Assembly: GCF_026343945.1 (NCBI RefSeq) | Contig: NZ_JAPKNJ010000004.1 | Span: 124,001 to 188,000, forward strand | Origin: Kaistia algarum | GTDB taxonomy: Bacteria > Pseudomonadota > Alphaproteobacteria > Rhizobiales > Kaistiaceae | Length of the DNA stretch: 64,000 nt | Direction: 5' to 3' | Part shown: one piece after another, positions 54,852 through 64,000 of the stretch | Position numbering within the stretch: the stretch's first letter is position 1 | Layout of the letters: each line of letters opens with the position of its first letter | Program-made: the position numbers and the translations under genes | Notes under the pieces: model-generated | Told to the model about the DNA's origin: nothing | The model's database searches: none | What the model saw: the letters and a program-made list of their open reading frames with translations, nothing else

Positions 54852-56522
54852 ATGTCGCAGAAGAAGAACGACTTCGTCGCGCCCGAACTCGGGCCTCTCA
54901 ACCTCGCGCCGCGCCGCGCGCAGCCCATGCATGCCGATGATCATTGGCACAGCAAGCCCTGGTATGAGGCGCCGCGCGGCGATCCGGCCTGGCCCGAGGT
55001 CTATACCTATACCAACGCGATCTCCTACGATCCCGGCGACGAGGTCGTGTTCCATTCGAGCGCCACGGCGCCGGCCTGGACGCTCGAGATCTATCGCGAC
55101 GGCGCCGAGCCGCAGACCGTGCACAAGGCGGACGCGATCGAAGGCCGGCACACGCCGACGCCCGACGACGCCTATCGCAATGGCTGTAACTGGCCGGTGA
55201 GCCATCGCTGGCGCCTGCCGGACGACCTCCGGTCCGGCTTCTATCGCGTGGTCTCGACCTGCGCGCGGCCCGACGGCGGCAAGTTCGTCCAGCACCATTT
55301 CTTCGTGGTGCGCCCGACGGCGCGCACCCGCCGGGCCCGGATCCTCATGGTCCTGCCGACGGCGACATGGACCGCCTATAATGATTTCGGCGGCGCCAAC
55401 CATTATTTCGGCATCGTCGGACCGGAGCGCGACCTTCCCTCGCCAGTGCTGAGCCTGGAACGCCCCTGGACACGCGGCATCGTCTGGCTGCCCGCCGGCG
55501 CGCCGCGCATCTGCGCCGATCCGCTGCCCGAAATGGGCGATGCGCCGCGCTATCCGATGAAGGAATGGGCCTTCGCCAACGGCTTCGGCCAATATTATGC
55601 GGCGGCCGGCTGGGCGCAGTATGACCGGCATTTCGTCGTCTGGGCGGAGAACGAGGGCTACGCCCTCGACATGATCACCCAGACCGACCTGCACTACCGG
55701 CCGGAACTGCTGGACGATTATCCCTGCGTCACCATCGTCGGCCATGACGAATACTGGACGCATGAAATGCGTCTCGCCATCGAAGGCTATGTCGAGCGCG
55801 GCGGCCGCCTCGCGCGCTTCGGCGCCAATTTCCTCTGGCAGATCCGCCTCGAGGACGAGGGCCGGACGCAGCATTGCTACAAGTTCAAGGCCAGCGTCGA
55901 CGACCCGGTCGCGGGCACGGACAAGGCCCATCTGCTGACGGGCGCCTGGGAAGACCGGCACGTCGGCTGGCCGGGCGCATCCACCGTCGGGGTCAACGGC
56001 CTGCACGGCGTCTATGCGTCATGGGGCGGCTTCGCGCCGCGTGGTCAGCGGGGCTTCACGGTCTATCGGCCCGAGCACTGGGTCTTCGAAGGCACCGGCC
56101 TGCACTATGCCGACATCTTCGGCGACAAGGCGCATATCTTCGCCTATGAGGTCGACGGCCTCGACTATACCTTCCGCCACGGCCTCCCCTATCCGGTTCC
56201 GGTCGACGGACAGCCGGAGAGCATCTCCATCCTGGCGATGGCGCCGGCGGTCCTCGCCGAGGACGAGCCGCAGGGCGAGGGCTTCCGCTATTATGTCAGG
56301 GGCAGCGACCATGCCGGCCTGGTCGAAGGCGTCACCGGCGACGTCACCGCCGCGGCGCTGACCCAATATCGCTACGGCTCCGGCATGATGGTGCACATGA
56401 CCCGCGGCGCGGGCGAAGTCGTGACGGCGGCGACCTGCGAATGGGTGATGGGCCTGAAGCGCGGCGACCCCTTCACGCAGCAGATCACCCGCAATGTGCT
56501 GGATCGGTTCACTGCCGGATGA
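54852..56522 (+). CDS. N,N-dimethylformamidase large-subunit-like amidohydrolase
   Basis: A 556-residue protein whose central and C-terminal part matches the DMFase beta-subunit domain: VLPTATWTAYNDFGGANHYF, RDLPSPVLSLERPW, DMITQTDLHYRPELLDDYP and the iron-site motif H298-DEYW, which corresponds to the His/Glu pair of DMFase. DMFase uses a mononuclear iron held by Tyr and Glu residues to hydrolyse N-substituted formamide. This protein is shorter than the known large subunit and no small-subunit gene is adjacent, so the substrate may be a different secondary or tertiary amide. It is the last gene of the ABC operon. Confidence 0.82.
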   Translation: MSQKKNDFVAPELGPLNLAPRRAQPMHADDHWHSKPWYEAPRGDPAWPEVYTYTNAISYDPGDEVVFHSSATAPAWTLEIYRDGAEPQTVHKADAIEGRHTPTPDDAYRNGCNWPVSHRWRLPDDLRSGFYRVVSTCARPDGGKFVQHHFFVVRPTARTRRARILMVLPTATWTAYNDFGGANHYFGIVGPERDLPSPVLSLERPWTRGIVWLPAGAPRICADPLPEMGDAPRYPMKEWAFANGFGQYYAAAGWAQYDRHFVVWAENEGYALDMITQTDLHYRPELLDDYPCVTIVGHDEYWTHEMRLAIEGYVERGGRLARFGANFLWQIRLEDEGRTQHCYKFKASVDDPVAGTDKAHLLTGAWEDRHVGWPGASTVGVNGLHGVYASWGGFAPRGQRGFTVYRPEHWVFEGTGLHYADIFGDKAHIFAYEVDGLDYTFRHGLPYPVPVDGQPESISILAMAPAVLAEDEPQGEGFRYYVRGSDHAGLVEGVTGDVTAAALTQYRYGSGMMVHMTRGAGEVVTAATCEWVMGLKRGDPFTQQITRNVLDRFTAG

Positions 56523-56634
56523 TGGGAGCCGGCACGCGATAAGAGGGCACTGCCTCGCGCGGCGCAGTCGGGGTGAACCGAGCACCGCCGAACGAGGATG
56601 ATGGTCGTGGCAGCAGGAAGGCTCGCGGGCTCTT

Positions 56635-57222
56635 TCAGAGCACCGCCCGTATGAGGCCGAGGTTCAACGCCTCCTGCGCCTCGATGTACCAATTGTAGGG
56701 GGCACGCTCGAGCACCTCTTCCATGGTGACGCTGGACCCTCTGACGAGGTTCTCGAAACCCTCGTTCTGGATGGCGATCGACGCTTCGATCTCGTTCAGC
56801 GTCGCGCGGACGTTCGCCCCGCAGGTCGTCAGCGGCCCGTCGATCTCCAGCGTCTTCTTGAGCTTGCGCTCATGCACCATCAGCCGCGTTCCGCGCGTCA
56901 GATATCTATTCTCCCGCACGAAGAACGACATGAACGTGGTGCCGGCGGAATAGATCGCCGCCTTGCCGAGAAAGACGAAGTGGCGCGCTGGATCGAGATC
57001 GCTGTGATAGCGGACGTCCTCGCCCATCATGCGGGCCACTTCCGGATCGCCACCCAGCGTCGACAATTCGAACACGACGACACCCTTATCCGGCGCCGCG
57101 GCGAGTTGGCGGCGAAACTCCTTGTACATTTCATAGTCGACCGTGCCGGAAAGCAGCACGGCCGGATGCTGGAAGTCGCTCGCGTTCATCGTTTCGCTCA
57201 TGTCTCGCGACATCCTTTTCAA
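56635..57222 (-). CDS. ClpP-fold serine protease-like protein
   Basis: A protein of up to 195 residues with a ClpP/SppA-like crotonase fold: VVFELSTLGGDPEVARMM, the presumed nucleophile Ser in AAIYSAGTTFMSF and the His in GTRLMVHERK. The third catalytic residue is less clear. It lacks the processing features of housekeeping ClpP and stands alone without clpX, so it is a divergent family member. The start could be any of the ATGs at 57222, 57213 or 57201; the last has AAGGA upstream at a rather long spacing. Confidence 0.72.
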   Translation of the reverse strand: MKRMSRDMSETMNASDFQHPAVLLSGTVDYEMYKEFRRQLAAAPDKGVVVFELSTLGGDPEVARMMGEDVRYHSDLDPARHFVFLGKAAIYSAGTTFMSFFVRENRYLTRGTRLMVHERKLKKTLEIDGPLTTCGANVRATLNEIEASIAIQNEGFENLVRGSSVTMEEVLERAPYNWYIEAQEALNLGLIRAVL

Positions 57223-57297
57223 TCCAATCGGCAGACGTCGTCCAACCGCAATATCGCAGGCGGAGAGGCACGTCCTGCCTCCCCAATGGTGGGTCCA

Positions 57298-58401
57298 CTA
57301 ACCCTCGAGGAAATGCCCGAGCGGGTTCAACGGCTTGATCCCGTCGCAAACGATCTTGGTGATCGCCAGCATCGGCACCGCCAGCACCGCGCCCGGCACG
57401 CCCCACATCCAGAACCAGAAGATCAGCGAAATGATCACGAGCACGGGATTGAGCGTAAACCGCCGGGCGAGCAGGATCGGCGTTACGGCCTCGCCTTCGA
57501 CGATGTGGATCAGGAAGTAGAGACCGGCCGGCAGCAGCGCCTGCCAGAGCACATCGATCGTGAGCAAGCCGGCCAGCAGGAAGATACCGATGCCGGCGAA
57601 TGGCCCCATGATCGGCACATAGTTCAGCAGAAACGCGACGCCGCCCCAAAGCACCGGATCGCCAAGCCCGCAGGCCCACATGGCGACGCCGGTCGCAATT
57701 CCGACGGCGGCATTCATCAGCGTGATGGTGACCAGATAGGCCGAGACATTCTCCTCGACTTGCTGGGAGAGCTCCACAACCCGCCGCTTGTCCTTGAAGC
57801 TGGGAACGATTTCCACCATCCGGCGCAGGAACGTGTCCCCCGACATGAGGAGGAAGAACAGAATCAACAACATCTCGAAGAAGCCGGTCGCGAAATGCTG
57901 CGTGCCCTTGAGCAGAACCTCCGAGGTCGTCGGCCCAACGGCCGCGTTCGAGGTGTCGCCGTCGAACTGATGGAGAAAGGTCTGCAGCGTCTGGATCGGC
58001 CTGCTCAGAAACCGGAGTCGCTCTTCCAGCTTGTCGATGCCCTCGGGTAATTTGGCGGCCCACGACGCGGCCGGGCCGGAGATCGCGGCACCGACCGCGA
58101 CGATAACGGCGAAGATCGCGGCGATCAGGAGGAGCGCCGAGAGGCTGCGCGGAACACCAAGCCTGTCTAGCGCCCGCATTCCCGGCTGCAACAAGAGCTT
58201 CAGCACGAACGCCATCACGATGGGCAAGATGACGGCCGCGGCGAAATAGGCGACGACCAGGAGGGCGATGACCAAAAGACAGACCAGCACCAGCAATTTG
58301 ACGTCGGATGTCAGCGGGCCTTTTTCGCCCGTAAGGTCCGGCGGCTCCAACGGTATCGTCTCGGTCGTCGGAACTTCAAATTTAACGATGGAATCTGACA
58401 T
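57298..58401 (-). CDS. AI-2E family transporter
   Basis: A 367-residue membrane protein with about eight helices and the family features VAYFAAAVILPIVMAFVLKL, a long extracellular-type loop between helices (about 95-160), LLILFFLLMSGDTF and the conserved AFLLNYVPIMGPFAGIGIFL. Members include TqsA (autoinducer-2 exporter) and Na+/H+ antiporter relatives; the specific substrate here is unknown. The ATG at 58401 begins a short polar N-terminus before helix 1; the longer open frame upstream is not coding in character. Confidence 0.88.
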   Translation of the reverse strand: MSDSIVKFEVPTTETIPLEPPDLTGEKGPLTSDVKLLVLVCLLVIALLVVAYFAAAVILPIVMAFVLKLLLQPGMRALDRLGVPRSLSALLLIAAIFAVIVAVGAAISGPAASWAAKLPEGIDKLEERLRFLSRPIQTLQTFLHQFDGDTSNAAVGPTTSEVLLKGTQHFATGFFEMLLILFFLLMSGDTFLRRMVEIVPSFKDKRRVVELSQQVEENVSAYLVTITLMNAAVGIATGVAMWACGLGDPVLWGGVAFLLNYVPIMGPFAGIGIFLLAGLLTIDVLWQALLPAGLYFLIHIVEGEAVTPILLARRFTLNPVLVIISLIFWFWMWGVPGAVLAVPMLAITKIVCDGIKPLNPLGHFLEG

Positions 58402-58640
58402 CTGGCTTTGCACCAAATGCGCCGCGCAAATGCGCCGCGCAGGGATCGACGCATTCCAACTGCCAGCGAGGCGATTGGATCCATCCCGTCGACGATTTCT
58501 CCGACGCCATGAACGCCCGCTGATCGCGCCTTCGATCTCCCGAATTCGGATGGGCCTGTAATTGTGCACTGCAGCAACGTTTTGCCACAACGGGCGTTTA
58601 CAGGGCACCCAGGCATCGTGCCGTTGCACCAAGGAACCCC

Positions 58641-59801
58641 ATGCGAAAGCTATCAGACACTCTGACCCGTCTCTCGGCGCTGCGGGCGGTCCATAGCCCA
58701 GGCCAGGCAACGGACGTTTCGGATCGCCTGACGGATCTCGCCAGCTTCGGCAACAATCCCGGCGCCCTGCGCGCCCGGTTCCATGTCCCGGACGGATTGG
58801 CACCGGGCTCACCGCTCGTGGTGGTGCTCCATGGCTGCACCCAATCCGCCGCGGCCTATGACCATGGCTCGGGTTGGTCGACACTCGCCGATAGCAGCCG
58901 TTTCGCGGTGCTCCTCCCGGAACAGGTCCGGGCCAACAACGCCAATCTCTGTTTCAACTGGTTCGAGCCGGGCGATACGAAGCGCGGTTCCGGCGAGGCC
59001 CTGTCGATCCGGCAGATGATCGCGCAGATGGTGAAGGATCATGCGATCGACGAGCGGCTGATCTTCATCACCGGCCTTTCCGCCGGCGGCGCCATGACAT
59101 CGGTGATGCTCGCGACCTATCCTGAGGTCTTTGCCGGCGGCGCCATCGTTGCCGGCCTCCCTTACGGCGTCGCCGAGTCGGTCCCGCAAGCCTTTGACCG
59201 AATGCGAGGTCATGGCGGTCCCTCCGGCCAGGCCCTTTCGCAACGTGTTCGGGAAGCATCGGGTCACGCAGGGCCGTGGCCGACGGTTTCGGTTTGGCAC
59301 GGCACCGCCGACGCAACGGTGAGCCTGTCCAATGCCGGCGCCATCGTGGACCAGTGGCGCGGCGTGCACCAGTTACCGGCGAGCCCGACGCAGACTTCCA
59401 TCGTGGATGGGCACCGGCGAAATGTCTGGCATGGTCCGGAAGGCCAGGAGCGCATCGAACTGTTCACGATCGACGGCATGGGCCATGGCACGCCCATCCG
59501 GGCCAGCGGGATGGATAGGCTCGGCCATGCGGGTCCGTTCATGCTCGACAAGGGGATTTCCTCCACGCGCCATATCGCCCGGGCCTGGGGCATCGCTTCG
59601 CCAGCCGAGGCGACCACCGCATCGCCGGCCGGGATCCGCCCGCTGGAACCCGCGGAATTCGCGCACACATCAGAAATGCCCCCGCCGGCCAGTGCTTCCG
59701 GCTCGCGCCAAGCGGAGGGGATGAGAGGATATGCCGTGCGGCCCGACGCCATACGTTCCGTCATCGAAAGCGCACTGCGGCAGGCTGGTCTCATGAAATA
59801 G
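58641..59801 (+). CDS. PHB depolymerase/LpqC-type esterase
   Basis: A 386-residue alpha/beta hydrolase with LVVVLHGCTQSAAAYDHGSGW (oxyanion region and Cys), VLLPEQVRANNANLCFNWFEP, the nucleophile elbow GLS147-AGG and VWHGTADATVSLSNAG. The pattern matches the PhaZ/LpqC esterase family 1. No signal peptide is visible, so it could act on intracellular polyhydroxybutyrate or on other esters. AAGGAA precedes the ATG. The C-terminal 90 residues are Ala/Pro-rich. Confidence 0.88.
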   Translation: MRKLSDTLTRLSALRAVHSPGQATDVSDRLTDLASFGNNPGALRARFHVPDGLAPGSPLVVVLHGCTQSAAAYDHGSGWSTLADSSRFAVLLPEQVRANNANLCFNWFEPGDTKRGSGEALSIRQMIAQMVKDHAIDERLIFITGLSAGGAMTSVMLATYPEVFAGGAIVAGLPYGVAESVPQAFDRMRGHGGPSGQALSQRVREASGHAGPWPTVSVWHGTADATVSLSNAGAIVDQWRGVHQLPASPTQTSIVDGHRRNVWHGPEGQERIELFTIDGMGHGTPIRASGMDRLGHAGPFMLDKGISSTRHIARAWGIASPAEATTASPAGIRPLEPAEFAHTSEMPPPASASGSRQAEGMRGYAVRPDAIRSVIESALRQAGLMK

Positions 59802-59862
59802 CTGCGGAACGGTCAGCTCGCGACGGAACGAACGCCGCCCCATTAACACCTCATCAGCGTGT

Positions 59863-59888
59863 GGAACCAAAAGGCGGCCGACAGGGTT
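59863..59888 (+). promoter_or_regulatory. Candidate sigma-EcfG (general stress) promoter
   Basis: GGAAC (59863-59867), 17 bases and GGTT (59885-59888) match the alphaproteobacterial EcfG consensus of GGAAC, 16-17 bases and CGTT with one change. It is about 80 bases before a ferritin-like DUF892 gene, which fits a general stress promoter. Confidence 0.5.
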
Positions 59889-59968
59889 GGAAGCACACGA
59901 GGGCGTGCCGACAAGAAAATCTGCGAGCACGCTGTCGATCCCAAAACCCACAAGGAAGGAACGAAACG

Positions 59969-60457
59969 ATGGCTGACAAGGATTTGAAGGCTTTGCTCGT
60001 TCACACGGTCAAGGATGTCTATTTCGCCGAGCATGCTATTCTGAAGGCGCTGCCGAAGATGGCAGCCGCCGCCAAGTCACCCAAGCTTAAGGCTGCGTTC
60101 AAGACGCATCTTGAACAGACCGAGGGCCAGGTGAAGCGGCTCGACGCCGTCTTCAAGTCGCTGGGCATGAAGCCGGAATCGGTACCCTGCGAGGCGATCA
60201 AGGGAATTCTGAAGGAAGGCGACGAGGTCGCCGAGGAGTTCAAGGGCGCAAGCGCCCTCGACGCCGGCCTGGTGGCCGCCGCGCAGGCGGTCGAGCATTA
60301 TGAGATCGCTCGCTACGGCGCGCTGCAGGCATGGGCCACCGAGCTCGGGATGACCGATGTCGCCAAGCTCTTCGGCGAGACGCTCGACGAGGAAGAGAAG
60401 ACCGACCAGCTCCTGACTGATCTCGCACTGGCGACCGTGAACGAAGCGGCGGCGTAG
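59969..60457 (+). CDS. DUF892 ferritin-like protein (YciE/YciF family)
   Basis: A 162-residue all-helical protein with the DUF892 pattern: LKALLVHTVKDVYFAEHAIL, FKTHLEQTEGQVKRLDAVF, AAQAVEHYEIARYGALQAWA and ETLDEEEKTDQLLTDLA. Conserved Glu and His residues in the helices would bind a di-metal centre as in ferritin-like proteins. YciF relatives are stress-induced. The ATG at 59969 has an AAGGAAGGAA ribosome site. A likely sigma-EcfG promoter lies upstream and a catalase gene follows. Confidence 0.9.
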   Translation: MADKDLKALLVHTVKDVYFAEHAILKALPKMAAAAKSPKLKAAFKTHLEQTEGQVKRLDAVFKSLGMKPESVPCEAIKGILKEGDEVAEEFKGASALDAGLVAAAQAVEHYEIARYGALQAWATELGMTDVAKLFGETLDEEEKTDQLLTDLALATVNEAAA

Positions 60458-60675
60458 CGCCGTCGCTGCATCGTCCGCCGTTCCAAGCGAACGGCGGACG
60501 ACTTCGGAACGTCGGGATATCGATCGGGGCGAGCCCGTGCCGCCCTGACGCATTCTGGCGACGTTCGTGACGCCCCAGCCAAGCGATTCGAAAAACCTCA
60601 TTCGCGGAACGCGGTTTGCCCACCCAGACCATTGCAGCGGGATGCGGTGAGCCAGTTCGAACATTCGGGAGCTTT

Positions 60676-62772
<2,097 letters not shown>

Positions 62773-62780
62773 CACGTCAC

Positions 62781-62813
62781 CGTGGGTGCTTCCGCGAAAG
62801 AGAAGCACCCACG
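62781..62813. terminator. Hairpin between convergent katE and uxuA genes
   Basis: CGTGGGTGCTTC and GAAGCACCCACG form a perfect 12-bp stem with a nine-base loop, seven bases after the katE TGA region. It lacks a T-run, but the placement between converging genes supports a terminator role. Confidence 0.65.
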
Positions 62814-62844
62814 CGAACTCCTCAAGTCTCCGCGGGCTTTCTGC

Positions 62845-64000
62845 TCAAAGGGCGTACCCCTTCTGGTGTGCCAGTGCCGTCATGACGCCGCGGATCTCGG
62901 CAAGACCGCGTAGGCGACCGACCACCGGGTAGCCGGGATGGGTCTGGCGCGTCCCGTCGTCGATCAGATCATGGCCATGATCGGGACGGAAGGGAATCGT
63001 GCTCGTCGGCTCGCCGGCAAGGCGCCGACGCTGTTGTTCGTCGAGAAGGGTCTCCACGACGGCGACCATATCGACATCGCCGCCAAGATGGTCGGATTCC
63101 ATGAACGAACCGTCCGGATCCTTTTTCACATTGCGCAGATGAGCGAACTTGACCCGGCCGGCAAACCGCCGGGCGATGGCTGGTACGTCATTCTCCGGGT
63201 TGGCGCCGAGCGAACCCGTGCACAGCGTCAGTCCGTTCGCCTCCGACGGAACGGCGTCGAGAATGAAGGCAATGTCGCCGGCGTTCTTCACGATGCGGCA
63301 GAGGCCGGCCAGATTGCGCGGCGGATCATCGGGATGAATGCACAGGACCACGCCGGCCTTTTCCGCCGCCGGCAGGATTTCCTTCAGGAACTGGACCAGA
63401 TTGGCGCGGAGCTGGTCATGTGTCAGCTCGCTCTGTTCGGCGAGGACGTCGCGAAGCTCCGCCACATCGTAACGTTTGAAGGCGCCGGGAAGGCCCGCCA
63501 TGACATTGGCCCAGAGCCGCGCTTTTCCTTCCTCGCCGGCATGATCGAACCATTCGGCCGCGCGCTGCAGCACATCGGGCGTATAGTCCCGCTCGGCGCC
63601 GGGCCGCTTCAGGATGTGGCAATCGAAGGCGGCGAGCTCGTTCATGTTGAGCTTCAAGGCCCGAGCTCCGCCCGGCAGCTTCACCGCCAGATCCGTCCGC
63701 GTCCAATCGAGGATGAGCATGAAATTGTAGCAGACCGTCCGGACGCCGCAGGCCCCGAGATGGGTCAGCGTCTGTCGGAAATTCTCATAGAGGCGATCGA
63801 GATCACCCCGCCCGAGCTTGATGTCCTCATGTACCGGCACGCTTTCGACGACGCTCCACCGGAGCCCCATCGCCGCATCGGCCTCAATGACCCGCTGCCG
63901 TTCCCGGATGGCCTCGACCGACCAAGTCTCGCCATAGGGAATATCGTGCAAAGCCGTGACTATACCCGTCGCGCCGGCCTGCCGCGCATGTCCCAGGGTC
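62845..64000 (-). CDS. uxuA: Mannonate dehydratase, 5' end outside the window
   Basis: The last 385 codons are present; the gene continues beyond base 64000. The visible N-terminal part reads TLGHARQAGATGIVTALHDI followed by PYGETWSVEAIRER, and later segments include YNFMLILDWTRTDL, VVLCIHPDDPPRNLAGLCRI, LTLCTGSLGANPENDV, VKFAHLRNVKKDPDGSF and PFRPDHGHDL. These contain the His, Cys and Asp metal ligands of UxuA. The enzyme dehydrates D-mannonate to 2-keto-3-deoxygluconate in hexuronate breakdown. Only a few N-terminal residues are missing. Confidence 0.93.
   Translation of the reverse strand, partial: TLGHARQAGATGIVTALHDIPYGETWSVEAIRERQRVIEADAAMGLRWSVVESVPVHEDIKLGRGDLDRLYENFRQTLTHLGACGVRTVCYNFMLILDWTRTDLAVKLPGGARALKLNMNELAAFDCHILKRPGAERDYTPDVLQRAAEWFDHAGEEGKARLWANVMAGLPGAFKRYDVAELRDVLAEQSELTHDQLRANLVQFLKEILPAAEKAGVVLCIHPDDPPRNLAGLCRIVKNAGDIAFILDAVPSEANGLTLCTGSLGANPENDVPAIARRFAGRVKFAHLRNVKKDPDGSFMESDHLGGDVDMVAVVETLLDEQQRRRLAGEPTSTIPFRPDHGHDLIDDGTRQTHPGYPVVGRLRGLAEIRGVMTALAHQKGYAL

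Noticed and set aside
53841..56006. Very long minus-strand open frame opposite the ATPase, SMP-30 and formamidase genes
   Set aside because: It is antisense to three well-recognised genes, its product is Arg/Asp/His-rich without any family pattern, and long antisense frames are expected at this GC content.

Overview
The window is high-GC bacterial chromosome and reads as an alphaproteobacterium of the order Hyphomicrobiales (Rhizobiales). The evidence is a GapR-type DUF2312 nucleoid protein, a 41-residue cysteine-free bL36, a 41-residue aa3-type cytochrome oxidase subunit IV in front of pntA, a DUF1036 protein overlapping pyruvate kinase, a sigma-EcfG-like promoter, and an intergenic palindromic repeat of a kind I recall from rhizobial genomes. 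The genus cannot be fixed from sequence alone. No rRNA, tRNA, CRISPR array or intact insertion sequence was seen.

Region 1 (1-15.5 kb) is mostly housekeeping: pntA (partial), cytochrome oxidase subunit IV, a YnfA-type membrane protein, an ABC1/UbiB kinase-like protein, an AbrB-Doc toxin-antitoxin pair, oligoendopeptidase F, an orphan NtrC-type regulator, an L,D-transpeptidase followed by a DUF882 murein-peptidase-like protein, gapR, DUF1244, N-formylglutamate amidohydrolase, DUF1036-pyruvate kinase, a TPR protein, rpmJ and a small hydrophilic protein.

Region 2 (15.7-23.5 kb) is a sugar-uptake locus. An RbsA/RhaT-like ATPase, two permeases and a RhaS-like binding protein are followed by a convergent aldo-keto reductase of the L-fucose/D-threo-aldose dehydrogenase type and a LacI regulator. 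An identical 14-bp operator-like sequence lies before the transporter and before the reductase, and a partial copy overlaps the lacI start. A truncated 2-hydroxyacid-dehydrogenase-like gene follows lacI.

Region 3 (23.5-43.7 kb) is accessory and largely envelope-related: a lipoprotein alpha/beta hydrolase, a periplasmic sulfatase, a HAD phosphatase, an eight-haem c-type cytochrome with TPRs, an OmpA-like protein, a Cys-rich secreted protein, an IS3 remnant, a winged-helix/TPR regulator divergent from an autotransporter, an APC permease, a serine beta-lactamase-fold hydrolase, and a translationally overlapping pair made of a Tat-exported protein of unknown function and a halogenase/LodB/QhpG-like flavoprotein. 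That pair is the best candidate here for an undescribed system.

Region 4 (44-56.5 kb) looks like one catabolic island. It holds a class III aminotransferase divergent from an OtnK-like kinase, an OtnC-like aldolase and a GntR/FCD regulator, then a five-gene Dpp/Opp-type ABC transporter, an SMP-30 lactonase and a stand-alone N,N-dimethylformamidase-large-subunit-like protein. Near-identical AT-rich operator-like sites in the divergent promoter and before the transporter tie both halves together. The inferred route is import of an amide-containing compound, hydrolysis, transamination, phosphorylation and decarboxylation or aldol cleavage.

Region 5 (56.6-64 kb) holds a ClpP-fold protease, an AI-2E-family transporter, a PHB-depolymerase-type esterase, a DUF892 ferritin-like protein behind a sigma-EcfG-like promoter, a large-subunit HPII-type catalase and a partial mannonate dehydratase.
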